64,000 nt of DNA, taken from the NCBI RefSeq assembly GCF_001261775.1, contig NZ_LN868536.1, positions 434,001-498,000 of the forward strand. Reading direction: 5' to 3'. Below are positions 1 to 14,316 of this stretch, one piece after another. Position numbers and translations under genes: made by a program. The number at the start of each line of letters is the position of its first letter. Within the stretch, counting starts at the first letter, position 1. This DNA comes from Anaeromassilibacillus senegalensis (GTDB taxonomy: Bacteria; Bacillota; Clostridia; Oscillospirales; Acutalibacteraceae). The notes below the pieces were generated by a model. The model saw only the letters and a program-made list of their open reading frames with translations. It was not told the DNA's origin and searched no databases.

Positions 1-255
1 GAATATGCGGAAAAGCTGGAAAAGGCGCTGGTCAGCGCTGGCCTGCGCGTGGAAAACGACCTGCGGAGCGAAAAGATCGGCTATAAAATCCGCGAGGCGC
101 AGCTCCAAAAGGTTCCGTATATGCTGGTTGTCGGCGATAAGGAGACAGAGCAGGAGAATGTTGCGGTCCGCAGCCGCAAAGACGGCGATTTGGGCAGCAT
201 GGGTGTGAAAGAATTCATCGCCAAGGTACAGCAGGAAATTACGGACAAAGCGTAA
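1..255 (+). CDS. thrS: Threonyl-tRNA synthetase, C-terminal end (partial)
   Basis: The first 84 codons in the window are the end of a gene that began upstream. They match the C-terminal anticodon-binding domain of class II threonyl-tRNA synthetase, which charges tRNA-Thr in the cytoplasm. The diagnostic stretch is IREAQLQKVPYMLVVGD (about residues 31-47 here), followed by a V-A-V-R-S-R-K-D-G-D-L-G segment typical of this enzyme. The stop is TAA at 253-255 and a rho-independent terminator follows at 317-352. The catalytic core and any T-box leader lie outside the window. Confidence 0.88.
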   Translation, partial: EYAEKLEKALVSAGLRVENDLRSEKIGYKIREAQLQKVPYMLVVGDKETEQENVAVRSRKDGDLGSMGVKEFIAKVQQEITDKA

Positions 256-316
256 CAAAAATAGTTTTTTTATAAAAGAAGAGCGCCGGGGCATGGAAAG
301 TGCACCTGATAAGATG

Positions 317-352
317 AAAGTAGACACGCACAAATGTGGTGTCTACTTTTTT
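317..352 (+). terminator. Rho-independent terminator after thrS
   Basis: An 11-bp stem (AAAGTAGACAC, 317-327, with GTGTCTACTTT, 339-349) closes an 11-nt loop and runs into a T tract. It lies 62 bp after the thrS stop. The rest of 353-831 holds no convincing gene, only a possible 9-codon ORF at 711-740. Confidence 0.8.
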
Positions 353-831
353 CACGTGTAAGACAGAGTTTAAAAAGAGTTGGAATTGCCCTGTTAAAAA
401 GAATATTGAGTGAAAAGGTTTGGCAGGGAATATAGTATGGGCAGTAAAAGGATGACAAATAGGCTGTCTTTTTTTATGGGGCCTGTTCGAATAAAAGAGG
501 CGTCTTTTAATATTTTTTCTCAATGTCTCTTAGACTGTATGATCGGGCAAATTCCGCGCAGGATGATATCCACATCAGGAGAGACAGGATTGAGAAACCA
601 AGATCTTTCACATGGAGCAAAGATCGTTCATAAATAAAAATGGGGTATCTCTTCGTGCCGCATTGTGTTAAAATAAATAGCAAACGGAACGTCAGGAGGG
701 TTGAAAATTTATGCTGAATCCGATCGTTATGGTTGCGTAAGCAGGGCTGACGTGACAATTGAAATGATAAGCAACGCGTGTTGCCGTTGGCCTGTGCTGT
801 TCTGATCATAAAAGTATATCAGGAGCGCAAA

Positions 832-1113
832 ATGAGCTATAAAAAAGCAACACAAATACTGCCTCAGGAGCTGCTGGAAAAGATTCAGGAGTATGTCGAT
901 GGGGAGTTTCTCTATATTCCCAGGATTACGGATCGCAAAAAGAGCTGGGGAGAAACAACCCGAATCCGTCAGGAGCTGCTGGACCGGAATGAACGCATCT
1001 TCGCGGACTACGTTGCCGGAGAGCGGATGGAATCCCTGGCGAATCGGTATTTTCTGTCTTTAAAAAGTATCCAGAGAATTATTGGCCAGCAAAAAAGAGA
1101 ACAGAATGAATAA
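832..1113 (+). CDS. CD3324-family / Mor-like small helix-turn-helix protein
   Basis: A 93-aa cytoplasmic protein beginning MSYKKATQILPQELLEKIQ. The layout of an N-terminal helix, a central G-E-F-L-Y-I-P-R stretch followed by W-G-E-T-T, and a C-terminal YFLSLKSIQRIIG recognition-type helix resembles the short CD3324-family (Mor transcription activator-like) proteins of Firmicutes. I would call it a putative DNA-binding regulator; its target is unknown. The start at 832 follows an AGGAG at 821-825. An upstream in-frame start at 778 lacks a ribosome site. It stands alone, and its stop codon touches the long inverted repeat at 1112-1243. Confidence 0.7.
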   Translation: MSYKKATQILPQELLEKIQEYVDGEFLYIPRITDRKKSWGETTRIRQELLDRNERIFADYVAGERMESLANRYFLSLKSIQRIIGQQKREQNE

Positions 1114-1243
1114 AAGGACCTGTATCACACTGCATGGTTTGCATCAGTTTTTGGCAAGATAAGAACGACTCCCCCGACGTCGGAGGGAATCGTCAATTGA
1201 GCCAATTCTTATGCATTCTGCCAATGTTGATACAGGCCCTTTC
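1112..1243. repeat. Long imperfect inverted repeat (MITE-like or structured RNA)
   Basis: The ~130-bp segment folds back on itself almost end to end. Outer arms AAAGGACCTGTATCA (1113-1127) and TGATACAGGCCCTTT (1228-1242) differ by one base. Inner blocks also pair: TTGGCA with TGCCAA, ATAAGAA with TTCTTAT, and a C-rich/G-rich tip near 1170-1185. There is no T tract after the right arm, so a plain terminator is unlikely. Termini of this kind fit a miniature inverted-repeat element or a transcribed structured RNA. Confidence 0.6.
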
Positions 1244-1298
1244 CTTATGTTTATTTATCAAAAGAAAATTAGGTAGGGTTTGCAGTGCTGTCTTGCTA

Positions 1299-1341
1299 CA
1301 ATGGACGCAGAGGATGCAGATCTTTTGCGTCCATTGTTTTT
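1299..1341 (+). terminator. Terminator or attenuator hairpin upstream of the DUF1062 gene
   Basis: The stem CAATGGACGCA (1299-1309) pairs with TGCGTCCATTG (1326-1336) and is followed by five T residues. It lies 20 bp before the next start codon, so it either ends upstream transcription or attenuates the downstream gene. Confidence 0.7.
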
Positions 1342-1361
1342 GAAAGCTAAGGGTTACAATA

Positions 1362-1952
1362 ATGAAAAAAGTCACATGGAATCTGCAATATAATACCTTA
1401 CCGGCCGCGATCCGATACTGCAAAAAATGCAGCGAAAAAGCGAAATTTACCTGTTCCGAACAATTTCGTGTTAATGCCCAGCGAAAATACCTGGATGTGT
1501 GGCTGATCTATAAATGTCCGCATTGCGACACCACCTGGAACGCCACGGTTTACTCCCGGGTTTCTCCACAATCCCTGCCGCCCGATCGGCTGGACCGGTT
1601 TCATTGCAACGACAAAGCGCTTGCTGAGGAATATGCCATGGATGTCGCGTTTTTGCACAAAAACGGCGCGGAGGCCGGCTTGCCCGGTTATACAGTTGTT
1701 GGGGACAGCTTTGCGATCGGGGAGAATGTGGAGCTGGAGATAAAAAGTGCCTATTCGTTTCCCATAAAGGTTTCCGCGTTAATCCGAAAAAAGCTTCTCA
1801 TATCGCAGAAGGCCTATGAGAAGTTGATTGCCAAAGGAGGGCTCGTAAGTGCTTCCGGGCAGGATTTACGGAAATGCCGGCTGCACAAGGGGATCACGCT
1901 TCGGTTTTTAGAGTTCCCGGAGGTTCTGATAAATCCGCTCCAATCCGTTTAG
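1362..1952 (+). CDS. DUF1062 domain-containing protein
   Basis: A 196-aa cytoplasmic protein of the DUF1062 family, whose biochemical role is unknown to me. It carries two CxxC pairs, YCKKC (about residues 19-23) and KCPHC (about 51-55), which suggest a zinc-ribbon-like N-terminal half. The C-terminal half is basic and helical. The start is preceded by AAGGG. Its last 45 bp overlap the 3' end of the convergent marR gene. It may be unrelated to the transporter operon on the other strand. Confidence 0.75.
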   Translation: MKKVTWNLQYNTLPAAIRYCKKCSEKAKFTCSEQFRVNAQRKYLDVWLIYKCPHCDTTWNATVYSRVSPQSLPPDRLDRFHCNDKALAEEYAMDVAFLHKNGAEAGLPGYTVVGDSFAIGENVELEIKSAYSFPIKVSALIRKKLLISQKAYEKLIAKGGLVSASGQDLRKCRLHKGITLRFLEFPEVLINPLQSV

Positions 1953-2339
1953 GAGCTGTTCCATTTCATTCTCGGAAAAACCGGACCAGATTTTGTCGTC
2001 TGCTTCGTCAAACGAACGCTGGACTTCCCGGGCGGTTGACCGCCCTTTCTCGGTCAATGTGATCTGCCAGGAGCGCCGGCAGTCGGGGGCGCGCTGGCGG
2101 TTGACCAAATCCGCTTTTTCCATATGGTCCAATACGCGGGATAGGGTTGCCGCTTCCAAATGGCAGGCGTCCGCCAATTCTCTTTGTGTGACATTTTCCT
2201 GTTGCAGCAGGCTGGCCAGAATGCGGGGCTGTCCCTGTCCAAGCGTCAGGCCCAACTCGATAAAACGCGGCTGCAACAGCTTTTTCCATGCATGGCTGAT
2301 GGAAAACAGCGTGTTCCGAACCTCTGAACGGTCTTTCAT
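1908..2339 (-). CDS. MarR-family transcriptional regulator of the ABC exporter operon
   Basis: A 143-aa protein with the MarR winged-helix layout: an N-terminal dimerisation helix, the TQRELADACHLEAATLSRVL helix-turn-helix (about residues 51-70), then the wing with a D-x-R-R-S element (about 86-90) and a C-terminal dimerisation helix. It probably binds DNA as a dimer and releases it when a small ligand or drug binds. It is the third gene of the operon, 14 bp after the second ABC subunit, with AAAGGAG before its ATG. The 50-bp palindrome over the operon promoter is its most likely operator, which would give autoregulation. Confidence 0.85.
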   Translation of the reverse strand: MKDRSEVRNTLFSISHAWKKLLQPRFIELGLTLGQGQPRILASLLQQENVTQRELADACHLEAATLSRVLDHMEKADLVNRQRAPDCRRSWQITLTEKGRSTAREVQRSFDEADDKIWSGFSENEMEQLLNGLERIYQNLREL

Positions 2340-2353
2340 GTTATGCGCTCCTT

Positions 2354-4219
2354 TTATTCCAACTCAAACTGGCCGGTGTAAAGCTGATAATAGCGGCCTT
2401 GCTTTTGCAGCAGCTCATCGTGGCTGCCGCGCTCGATGACCCTTCCTTTTTCCAGAACGAGGATGGCTTCCGCATTGCGGACGGTGGACAGCCGGTGCGC
2501 AATGACAAAAACCGTGCGCCCGTGCATCAAGGCATCCATTCCCTTTTCTATCAGCCTTTCCGTTCGGGTGTCGACAGAACTGGTGGCTTCGTCCAGAATG
2601 AGGACCGGCGGGCGGGAAATCGCCGCGCGCGCAATGGCCAGCAGCTGCCGCTGTCCTTGGGACAGGTTTGCACCGTCGCTGTGCAGCAGCGTGTCGTAGC
2701 CGTCCGGCAAACGGCGGATAAACGAATCAGCGTTTGCAAGCTTGGCGGCTTTCACAACGTCCTCGTCGGTCGCTTTTAGCCGGCCGTAGCGGATGTTGTC
2801 CGCAATGGTGCCAGTGAAGAGATGCGTGTCTTGAATTACCATGGACAAAGAGCGGCGCAGGTCGTCTTTCTTAATGTCCCGCACGTCGATGCCGTCGTAT
2901 GTGATCGTTCCGCCGTTGATTTCATAGAAGCGGTTGATCAGGTTGATGATGGTGGTCTTTCCCGCGCCTGTGGAGCCGACAAAAGCGATTTTCTGGCCGG
3001 GCTTGGCAAACAGGCTGATGTTGTCTAAAATCGTCTTGCCGGGCTTGTAGCCAAACGTAACGCCAAAGAAGCGCACGTCACCGCGCAGGGGAATCAGTTC
3101 GGTCATACCGTTGGGCAGCGGATATTTCCAGGCGAACTGGCCGGTGTGCTCCGTACATTCGCTCCGGCTGCCATCCTCGTGGATCACAACATTACAGAGA
3201 GTGGCGACGCCCTCGTCGATCTCCGGCTTTTCTGCCATCATCTCAAAAATCCGTTCCGCACCGGAGAGCGCGGAGAGCAGGAAATTGATCTGCTGGGTAA
3301 ACTGGTTCAGAGGCATGGCGCTCTGACGGACATAGACCAGATAAGAGGCAAGGCCGCCCAGATCCATCATCCCGCCGAGCACGAACAAGCCACCGACGCA
3401 GGCGGAAACCGCATAGTTAAAATAGGACAGGCTGACGATGGTGGGGATCATCAGGCCGGAATAGGAGAGCGCTCTGGTGGACGCTTTGCGAAGCGCCTCA
3501 TTGCGGCGGCAGAACTCGGCAAAATCCTGCTCCTCGTGGTTAAAGACCTTTTCCACCTTTTGGCCGCTAACCATTTCCTCAATAAATCCGTTGATGTCGC
3601 CCAATCGATTTTGTTGTTCCGTAAAGTGCTTTTTACTGCGCTTGCTGTTGTATTGGATAAACAGGAACATGGCGGCCAGGAACGCGACGACGATCAGGGA
3701 GAGCGGAATGTTGAGAACCAACAGCATGGCGATGGTGCCGGTGATCATGATTGCGCTCTGGATCAGCAGAGCAAAGCTGTTGTTCAGTGCCTCGGTCAAA
3801 GTATCCACATCGTTGGTGAAACGGCTCATCAATTCGCCATGCGTGTGTGCGTCGTAGTAGGAGAGGGGGAGCGTCTGCACATGGCGGAAGAGATCGCCGC
3901 GAATTTCGCTGACCACCTGTTGAGAGGTGTGAACCATCAGCTGGTTATAGCCCCAGGTGGCGAGGACGCCCACACCGTACATCGCACCCATCAGAAGAAG
4001 CGCGACGACTAAGCCGGAAATGTTGCCCGGCAGGATGTAGTCGTTGATGACGGGTTTTAAAAAGTAGGTGCCCAGGATGTTGGCGGCACTGCTGATGAAC
4101 ACCAGAACAGCTATGCCAGCCAGTGCGAGCTTGTGCACACCCAGATAGTGAAACAGCTGGGCCAGGGTCTTTTTGGTATCCTTCGGCCGTTTGTAGCCGT
4201 GGCTTTTCGGTGTCGCCAT
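2354..4219 (-). CDS. ABC exporter half-transporter, TM288-like subunit
   Basis: A 621-aa fused membrane/ATPase protein. Six membrane segments fill about residues 30-330 and the nucleotide-binding domain about 380-620: Walker A GSTGAGKTT, signature LSQGQRQ, Walker B VLILDEATSS with the catalytic glutamate intact. An ~35-residue insertion before the ATPase domain carries the C-N-V-V-I-H segment. The LSQGQ variant with an intact Walker B is typical of the TM288/LmrD half of heterodimeric multidrug exporters. Its ATG overlaps the stop of the partner gene by one base (TAATG), so translation is probably coupled. Substrate unknown; drug or lipid-like export is likely. Confidence 0.88.
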   Translation of the reverse strand: MATPKSHGYKRPKDTKKTLAQLFHYLGVHKLALAGIAVLVFISSAANILGTYFLKPVINDYILPGNISGLVVALLLMGAMYGVGVLATWGYNQLMVHTSQQVVSEIRGDLFRHVQTLPLSYYDAHTHGELMSRFTNDVDTLTEALNNSFALLIQSAIMITGTIAMLLVLNIPLSLIVVAFLAAMFLFIQYNSKRSKKHFTEQQNRLGDINGFIEEMVSGQKVEKVFNHEEQDFAEFCRRNEALRKASTRALSYSGLMIPTIVSLSYFNYAVSACVGGLFVLGGMMDLGGLASYLVYVRQSAMPLNQFTQQINFLLSALSGAERIFEMMAEKPEIDEGVATLCNVVIHEDGSRSECTEHTGQFAWKYPLPNGMTELIPLRGDVRFFGVTFGYKPGKTILDNISLFAKPGQKIAFVGSTGAGKTTIINLINRFYEINGGTITYDGIDVRDIKKDDLRRSLSMVIQDTHLFTGTIADNIRYGRLKATDEDVVKAAKLANADSFIRRLPDGYDTLLHSDGANLSQGQRQLLAIARAAISRPPVLILDEATSSVDTRTERLIEKGMDALMHGRTVFVIAHRLSTVRNAEAILVLEKGRVIERGSHDELLQKQGRYYQLYTGQFELE

Positions 4220-5946
4220 TATAAACCCGCTCCTTCCCGCTGTGAATGGTAGATATCCTGATAAATGGGATTGGTTTTTAACAGCTCCTCATGGGTGCCG
4301 GCCGCGTTGATTCTTCCATCATCCAGAATGAGGATCTGGTCGGCATGTGCAACGGAGGAAATGCGCTGTGCAATGATGATCTTGGTGGTTCCGGGCAGTG
4401 ATTCTGCCATACCCTGGCGGATTTTCGCTTCTGTGGCGGTGTCGACAGCGCTGGTGGAATCGTCCAAAATCAGGACTTTGGGCTGTTTCAGCAGCGCGCG
4501 GGCAATACACAGCCGCTGTTTTTGTCCGCCGGAGACATTGACGCCGCCCTGTCCCAGCTCGGTTTCATATCCGTTTTCCAGACGCCCGATGAATTCGTCC
4601 ACGCAGGCAATGCGGCAGGCGGCTTCGATTTCCGCATCGGTCGCGCCTTCCTTGCCCCAGCGCAGGTTATCCTTCACCGTACCGCTGAACAGCGTGTTTT
4701 TTTGCAGAACCATGGCGATTGCATCGCGCAGATGGTGCAGAGGATACTCCGCGACGGAATGACCATCGATCCGAACGGTTCCCTGCGTCGCGTCATACAG
4801 GCGCGGAATCAACTGAACCAGCGTGCTTTTGGCGGAGCCGGTGGGACCGATGATGCCCACCGTCTGGCCGGGCTTAATGTGAAAAGAAACATCGGAGAGC
4901 ACATACTCTTTGGCTTCTTTTTTATATTTAAAATAGACATGGTCAAAAACAATATCGCCTTGCGTTACAGAAAGATCCTTTGCGTTTTCATCGGTCAAAT
5001 CGATGGGTTCGTCCATTACTTCCAGAATGCGCTTTCCAGAGGCCAGAGAGCGGGTCAGCATCATGAAGACGCTGGAAATCATCATCAGGGAGTTTAAAAC
5101 CTGTAGAACATAGCTTAAAAAGCCGGTCAACTCGCCGACCTCCATGCCGCCCACCTGGATCATTTGTCCGCCGAACCAGAGGATGCACAAAATGGTTGCA
5201 TACATGACCAACTGCATGGCAGGCATGTTTAAAGCCGCCAGACGGAACGCCGTTTCTGAGGTGAAACGCAGGTTGTTGTTGCTTTCCTCAAACTTGGCAA
5301 TCTCATAATCGCCGCGCACGTAGGCCTTGACTACCCGGATCGCGGTCAGATTTTCCTGAATCGTACGGTTGACCAGGTCAATGGCGCCCTGCATTTTGGA
5401 GTAGAGCGGGCGTACGTGGCGGATGATCTGGTACAGCATGACGCCGAGCAGAGGCGCCGCCACCAAAAAGATGAGCGCAAGCCGTGCGTTGATGATGAAG
5501 GAGACAATCATGGCGGTTATCATCATCATGGGCGCGCGGAACGCGGGGCGGAGGCCGGTGGCAACCGCGTTTTGAATGGTGGTGATATCGCTGGTCAGCC
5601 GGGTAATCAGCGAGGAGGTATGAAAGTGGTCGGTGTTGGCAAAGGAAAATTCCTGCAGCTTGCGGTACTCCGCTTTTCGCAGTTCCGCGCCGAGTCCCTG
5701 CCCACAGACGGCAGAAAACCGGGCGCTTCCAATTCCCAGAACCAATGCAACCAACGCACAGGCGATCATCACCCCGCCTTTTTCAAAAATGTACGTTTTG
5801 TCGCCGTACTTTACACCAACGTCGATAATGTCCGCCATAATCAGTGGAATAATCAATTCAAACATGGTTTCCGCGGCGATGCAGAAGATGGCGAGAGCCG
5901 CCTGCAGGCGGTAAGGCTTTATATAGGCGGCAATTCTTTTGATCAT
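4219..5946 (-). CDS. ABC exporter half-transporter, TM287-like subunit
   Basis: A 575-aa partner subunit with six membrane segments (about residues 15-310) and a C-terminal ATPase: Walker A GPTGSAKST, signature VSGGQKQR, Walker B VLILDDSTSAVD. The residue after the Walker B aspartate is Asp instead of Glu. This marks the degenerate ATP site seen in heterodimeric exporters such as TM287/288 and LmrCD, so the two proteins should work as an obligate pair. I place the start at the ATG at 5946, 8 nt after AAGGGG; a TTG at 5952 is possible. It is the first gene of the ABC-ABC-marR operon, read from the promoter inside the palindrome. Confidence 0.88.
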   Translation of the reverse strand: MIKRIAAYIKPYRLQAALAIFCIAAETMFELIIPLIMADIIDVGVKYGDKTYIFEKGGVMIACALVALVLGIGSARFSAVCGQGLGAELRKAEYRKLQEFSFANTDHFHTSSLITRLTSDITTIQNAVATGLRPAFRAPMMMITAMIVSFIINARLALIFLVAAPLLGVMLYQIIRHVRPLYSKMQGAIDLVNRTIQENLTAIRVVKAYVRGDYEIAKFEESNNNLRFTSETAFRLAALNMPAMQLVMYATILCILWFGGQMIQVGGMEVGELTGFLSYVLQVLNSLMMISSVFMMLTRSLASGKRILEVMDEPIDLTDENAKDLSVTQGDIVFDHVYFKYKKEAKEYVLSDVSFHIKPGQTVGIIGPTGSAKSTLVQLIPRLYDATQGTVRIDGHSVAEYPLHHLRDAIAMVLQKNTLFSGTVKDNLRWGKEGATDAEIEAACRIACVDEFIGRLENGYETELGQGGVNVSGGQKQRLCIARALLKQPKVLILDDSTSAVDTATEAKIRQGMAESLPGTTKIIIAQRISSVAHADQILILDDGRINAAGTHEELLKTNPIYQDIYHSQREGAGL

Positions 5947-5965
5947 GGTCAAGTCCCCTTACATC

Positions 5966-6015
5966 ATAAGTGCTCATACAATAATTGTATATACAATTAT
6001 TGTATGAGCACTTAT
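5966..6015. promoter_or_regulatory. Perfect 50-bp palindrome, probable MarR operator
   Basis: The 25 bases 5966-5990 are the exact reverse complement of 5991-6015. Each half carries its own 11-bp palindrome (ACAATAATTGT and ACAATTATTGT), so two regulator dimers could bind side by side. The site ends 20 bp before the start codon of the first exporter gene and covers its -10 box. This fits repression by the MarR protein encoded at the end of the operon. Confidence 0.85.
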
Positions 6016-6027
6016 TGTGTTTGTCAA
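5999..6027 (-). promoter_or_regulatory. SigA-type promoter of the ABC-ABC-marR operon
   Basis: On the minus strand, TTGACA (6027-6022) and TACAAT (6004-5999) are separated by exactly 17 bp. The -10 box and most of the spacer lie inside the 50-bp palindrome, so bound regulator would block RNA polymerase. Confidence 0.82.
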
Positions 6028-6070
6028 CCATTTCAATCAAGTTTTGTGGAAAGCGTGCTTTGTTTCCCGG

Positions 6071-6112
6071 AAAAAAGGCCCGCCCGCTGTGAAATTTCAC
6101 AGCGGGCGGGCC
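6071..6112 (-). terminator. Terminator downstream of the GH2 gene
   Basis: A 36-bp perfect GC-rich palindrome (6077-6112, GGCCCGCCCGCTGTG arm) is followed on the minus strand by six T residues (6076-6071). It ends transcription coming from the 2147-aa GH2 gene and separates it from the exporter promoter. Confidence 0.85.
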
Positions 6113-6193
6113 GTCTGGGATAGGATCGTTTTAGGGGAGGCCTCCGGTCAGGCAGTGCTTCCGGCGGCCCGTTTCATTAGCCTGTTTGGCTTT

Positions 6194-6271
6194 TCAGCCA
6201 ATCGTTACCGTGCAGTGTTTCATCGGACGTACAACGTCATTCACAGCTACGGTGATTTCCGGTGTTAACAA
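6194..6271 (-). pseudogene. Leftover second C-terminal tail after the GH2 gene
   Basis: Directly after the TGA of the GH2 gene, in the same frame and with no gap, 25 further codons end in PMKHCTVTIG followed by TGA. The last seven residues before the final one are the hallmark ending of all five giant enzymes here (KHC-T-V/I-T-I). It has no start and no ribosome site. I read it as the remains of an older 3' end left when the tail was replaced by recombination. Confidence 0.6.
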
Positions 6272-12718
<6,447 letters not shown>

Positions 12719-13042
12719 TCACGCCTCCTTGCAAACTTTCTTTCACATTCCAAATCCAATTGCGATTTTAAGAGCGTCTTCCGTATGTTTTCCATAAAGA
12801 AAACAGGCGGAAAGCCTCTTGTGAACGTTGGTTCTTTTCCGAATCCATTGTTTGTCAGTGCTAATTTTATCCCCCCTTTTTTGACAAATATAGACAATGA
12901 ACATGAGATAAAGACCAAGTTTATTGTGATTTTAGATTAAACGATTTTGGCGTGATTTTAGTTACTATTTAGAATATATTAGTTGTATCGTATAATATTT
13001 TTCAATTTATTTGATAACTTTTATTTATAAATTAGTAACATA

Positions 13043-13073
13043 AAGCATCGGTTCACAAAGTAAACCGATGCTT
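13043..13073 (-). terminator. Hairpin after the diguanylate cyclase pair
   Basis: AAGCATCGGTT (13043-13053) pairs with AACCGATGCTT (13063-13073). The T tract on the minus strand is weak (TATGTTAC). It lies 18 bp after the stop at 13092. The remaining gene-free stretch 12716-13042 is AT-rich and must hold the promoter of the GH2 gene, but I could not assign clear boxes. Confidence 0.6.
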
Positions 13074-13091
13074 ACGTAAAATAGATGTCTG

Positions 13092-14315
13092 TTATGATGG
13101 ACGGCAAGACTGCGCGCTCTGTTTATGGGCATACATCCGGCTGTCTGCCAGATGCAGCAGAGTTTCCATACCATCCGCTTCCTCCCGGACGGCTACACCA
13201 AAACTAATGGATACCTCCATTTGCGGATTATGTACGGCGTAAAAGTCGGACAGTGCCCGGTTGATCTGGTCCATTCGCCGCGTGGCACTTTCAGGTGTCA
13301 ATCCAAAAGAAAGAAGCAAAAACTCGTCCCCGCCAAAGCGGAACAGGTAGTCGTTCCCACGGACGAACCGCCGGAAGATGTCAGCGGCCGTCTTTAAATA
13401 GAGATCTCCTTCACCGTGCCCATATTGGTCGTTTATTCTTTTTAATCTGTCCAGATCAGCGTAGCAAAGACAGAAGTGGGACTTTGACGCCCAGATCTGT
13501 TCCAAAATCTGTTCGGCATATTTGCGGTTGTAACACCCGGTCAGTGTGTCGGTATATGTAAGTGTACGAATGGTTTCTTCCTCTTGCTTTTCCCGCAAAA
13601 GCGCTTCCCGTTCCCGTTTGTTTTGGGTTGCATATTGATTGAGCTGGCTGATGCGGACGCAGTAAACAGTTGTAAGAATCAGACCGGCTTCCACAAAGAC
13701 GACGGATTTGATTCCCCACAGCTTCATGGGAAGATCGCTTCCTTCGGTGTAATAGGTCAGTAGATTTAAAGCTAGATAAACATATAAAACGCTTAGTGCC
13801 AGGACGAGAAAGCGAATACTGCCCTGGTCTGTCAAAAGAATCTGCAGTTTTTTGTGAAGTTTCCGTTTGCGGCACCAATGCAGGACCAGGCCGGTCAGGA
13901 GAAATCCCAACAGAATCGGATAGCGTTTCATATTCTCAGAAAGCAGGGTGCGGTTGTCAAAGACGGACAGGGGTTTATTTAAAACCAGAGCAAAAAGGCA
14001 TCGGAATAAAATGTTCAATGCAAGACCGGTCAGCGTCCCAATGAAGGCGAAAAACGCATGTATCATTGCGTTCCGACGGTAGATACACACGATTTCCAGC
14101 AATAACGCCAGAAAAAAGAGCGACCAGTTGAGGATCAGGTGCAGCTGTGTGACAGAGCAGATAATGAATATCATATAATTGCAAAGGAACGATCCGATCA
14201 CCCATGGAAGTTTTCTTTTTTGATCTAAACAATCATCAAAAAAAGAGAACAGCTGCCAATGATAGTACAAATAAGAGAGCGCGCAGCCAAAGAGGATCAA
14301 AAAATACTGAGGCAT
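13092..14315 (-). CDS. Membrane diguanylate cyclase (GGDEF)
   Basis: A 407-aa protein with about seven hydrophobic segments in residues 1-230, a short coiled coil (~232-260), and a GGDEF domain (~260-395) with the RFGGDEF active-site motif. The inhibitory site RGND lies five residues before the motif, so product feedback by cyclic di-GMP is expected. There is no EAL domain, so it should make cyclic di-GMP and not degrade it. The membrane part resembles no named MASE domain that I recognise. It starts 1 bp after the stop of the next cyclase gene upstream, so the two form an operon. Confidence 0.88.
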   Translation of the reverse strand: MPQYFLILFGCALSYLYYHWQLFSFFDDCLDQKRKLPWVIGSFLCNYMIFIICSVTQLHLILNWSLFFLALLLEIVCIYRRNAMIHAFFAFIGTLTGLALNILFRCLFALVLNKPLSVFDNRTLLSENMKRYPILLGFLLTGLVLHWCRKRKLHKKLQILLTDQGSIRFLVLALSVLYVYLALNLLTYYTEGSDLPMKLWGIKSVVFVEAGLILTTVYCVRISQLNQYATQNKREREALLREKQEEETIRTLTYTDTLTGCYNRKYAEQILEQIWASKSHFCLCYADLDRLKRINDQYGHGEGDLYLKTAADIFRRFVRGNDYLFRFGGDEFLLLSFGLTPESATRRMDQINRALSDFYAVHNPQMEVSISFGVAVREEADGMETLLHLADSRMYAHKQSAQSCRPS

Positions 14316-14316
14316 G

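Noticed and set aside
410..637. 75-codon plus-strand ORF after thrS
   Set aside because: No ribosome site and unusual composition in an AT-rich spacer; it runs through what looks like non-coding sequence.
711..740. Nine-codon ORF (MLNPIVMVA) with AGGAGG ahead
   Set aside because: Too short to support; it may be a leader peptide or a decayed gene start, but no regulated gene with matching codons follows closely.
3146..4012. Long plus-strand ORF (288 codons) opposite the ABC transporter gene
   Set aside because: Shadow of the GC-rich third codon positions of the real minus-strand gene; no ribosome site and no family features.
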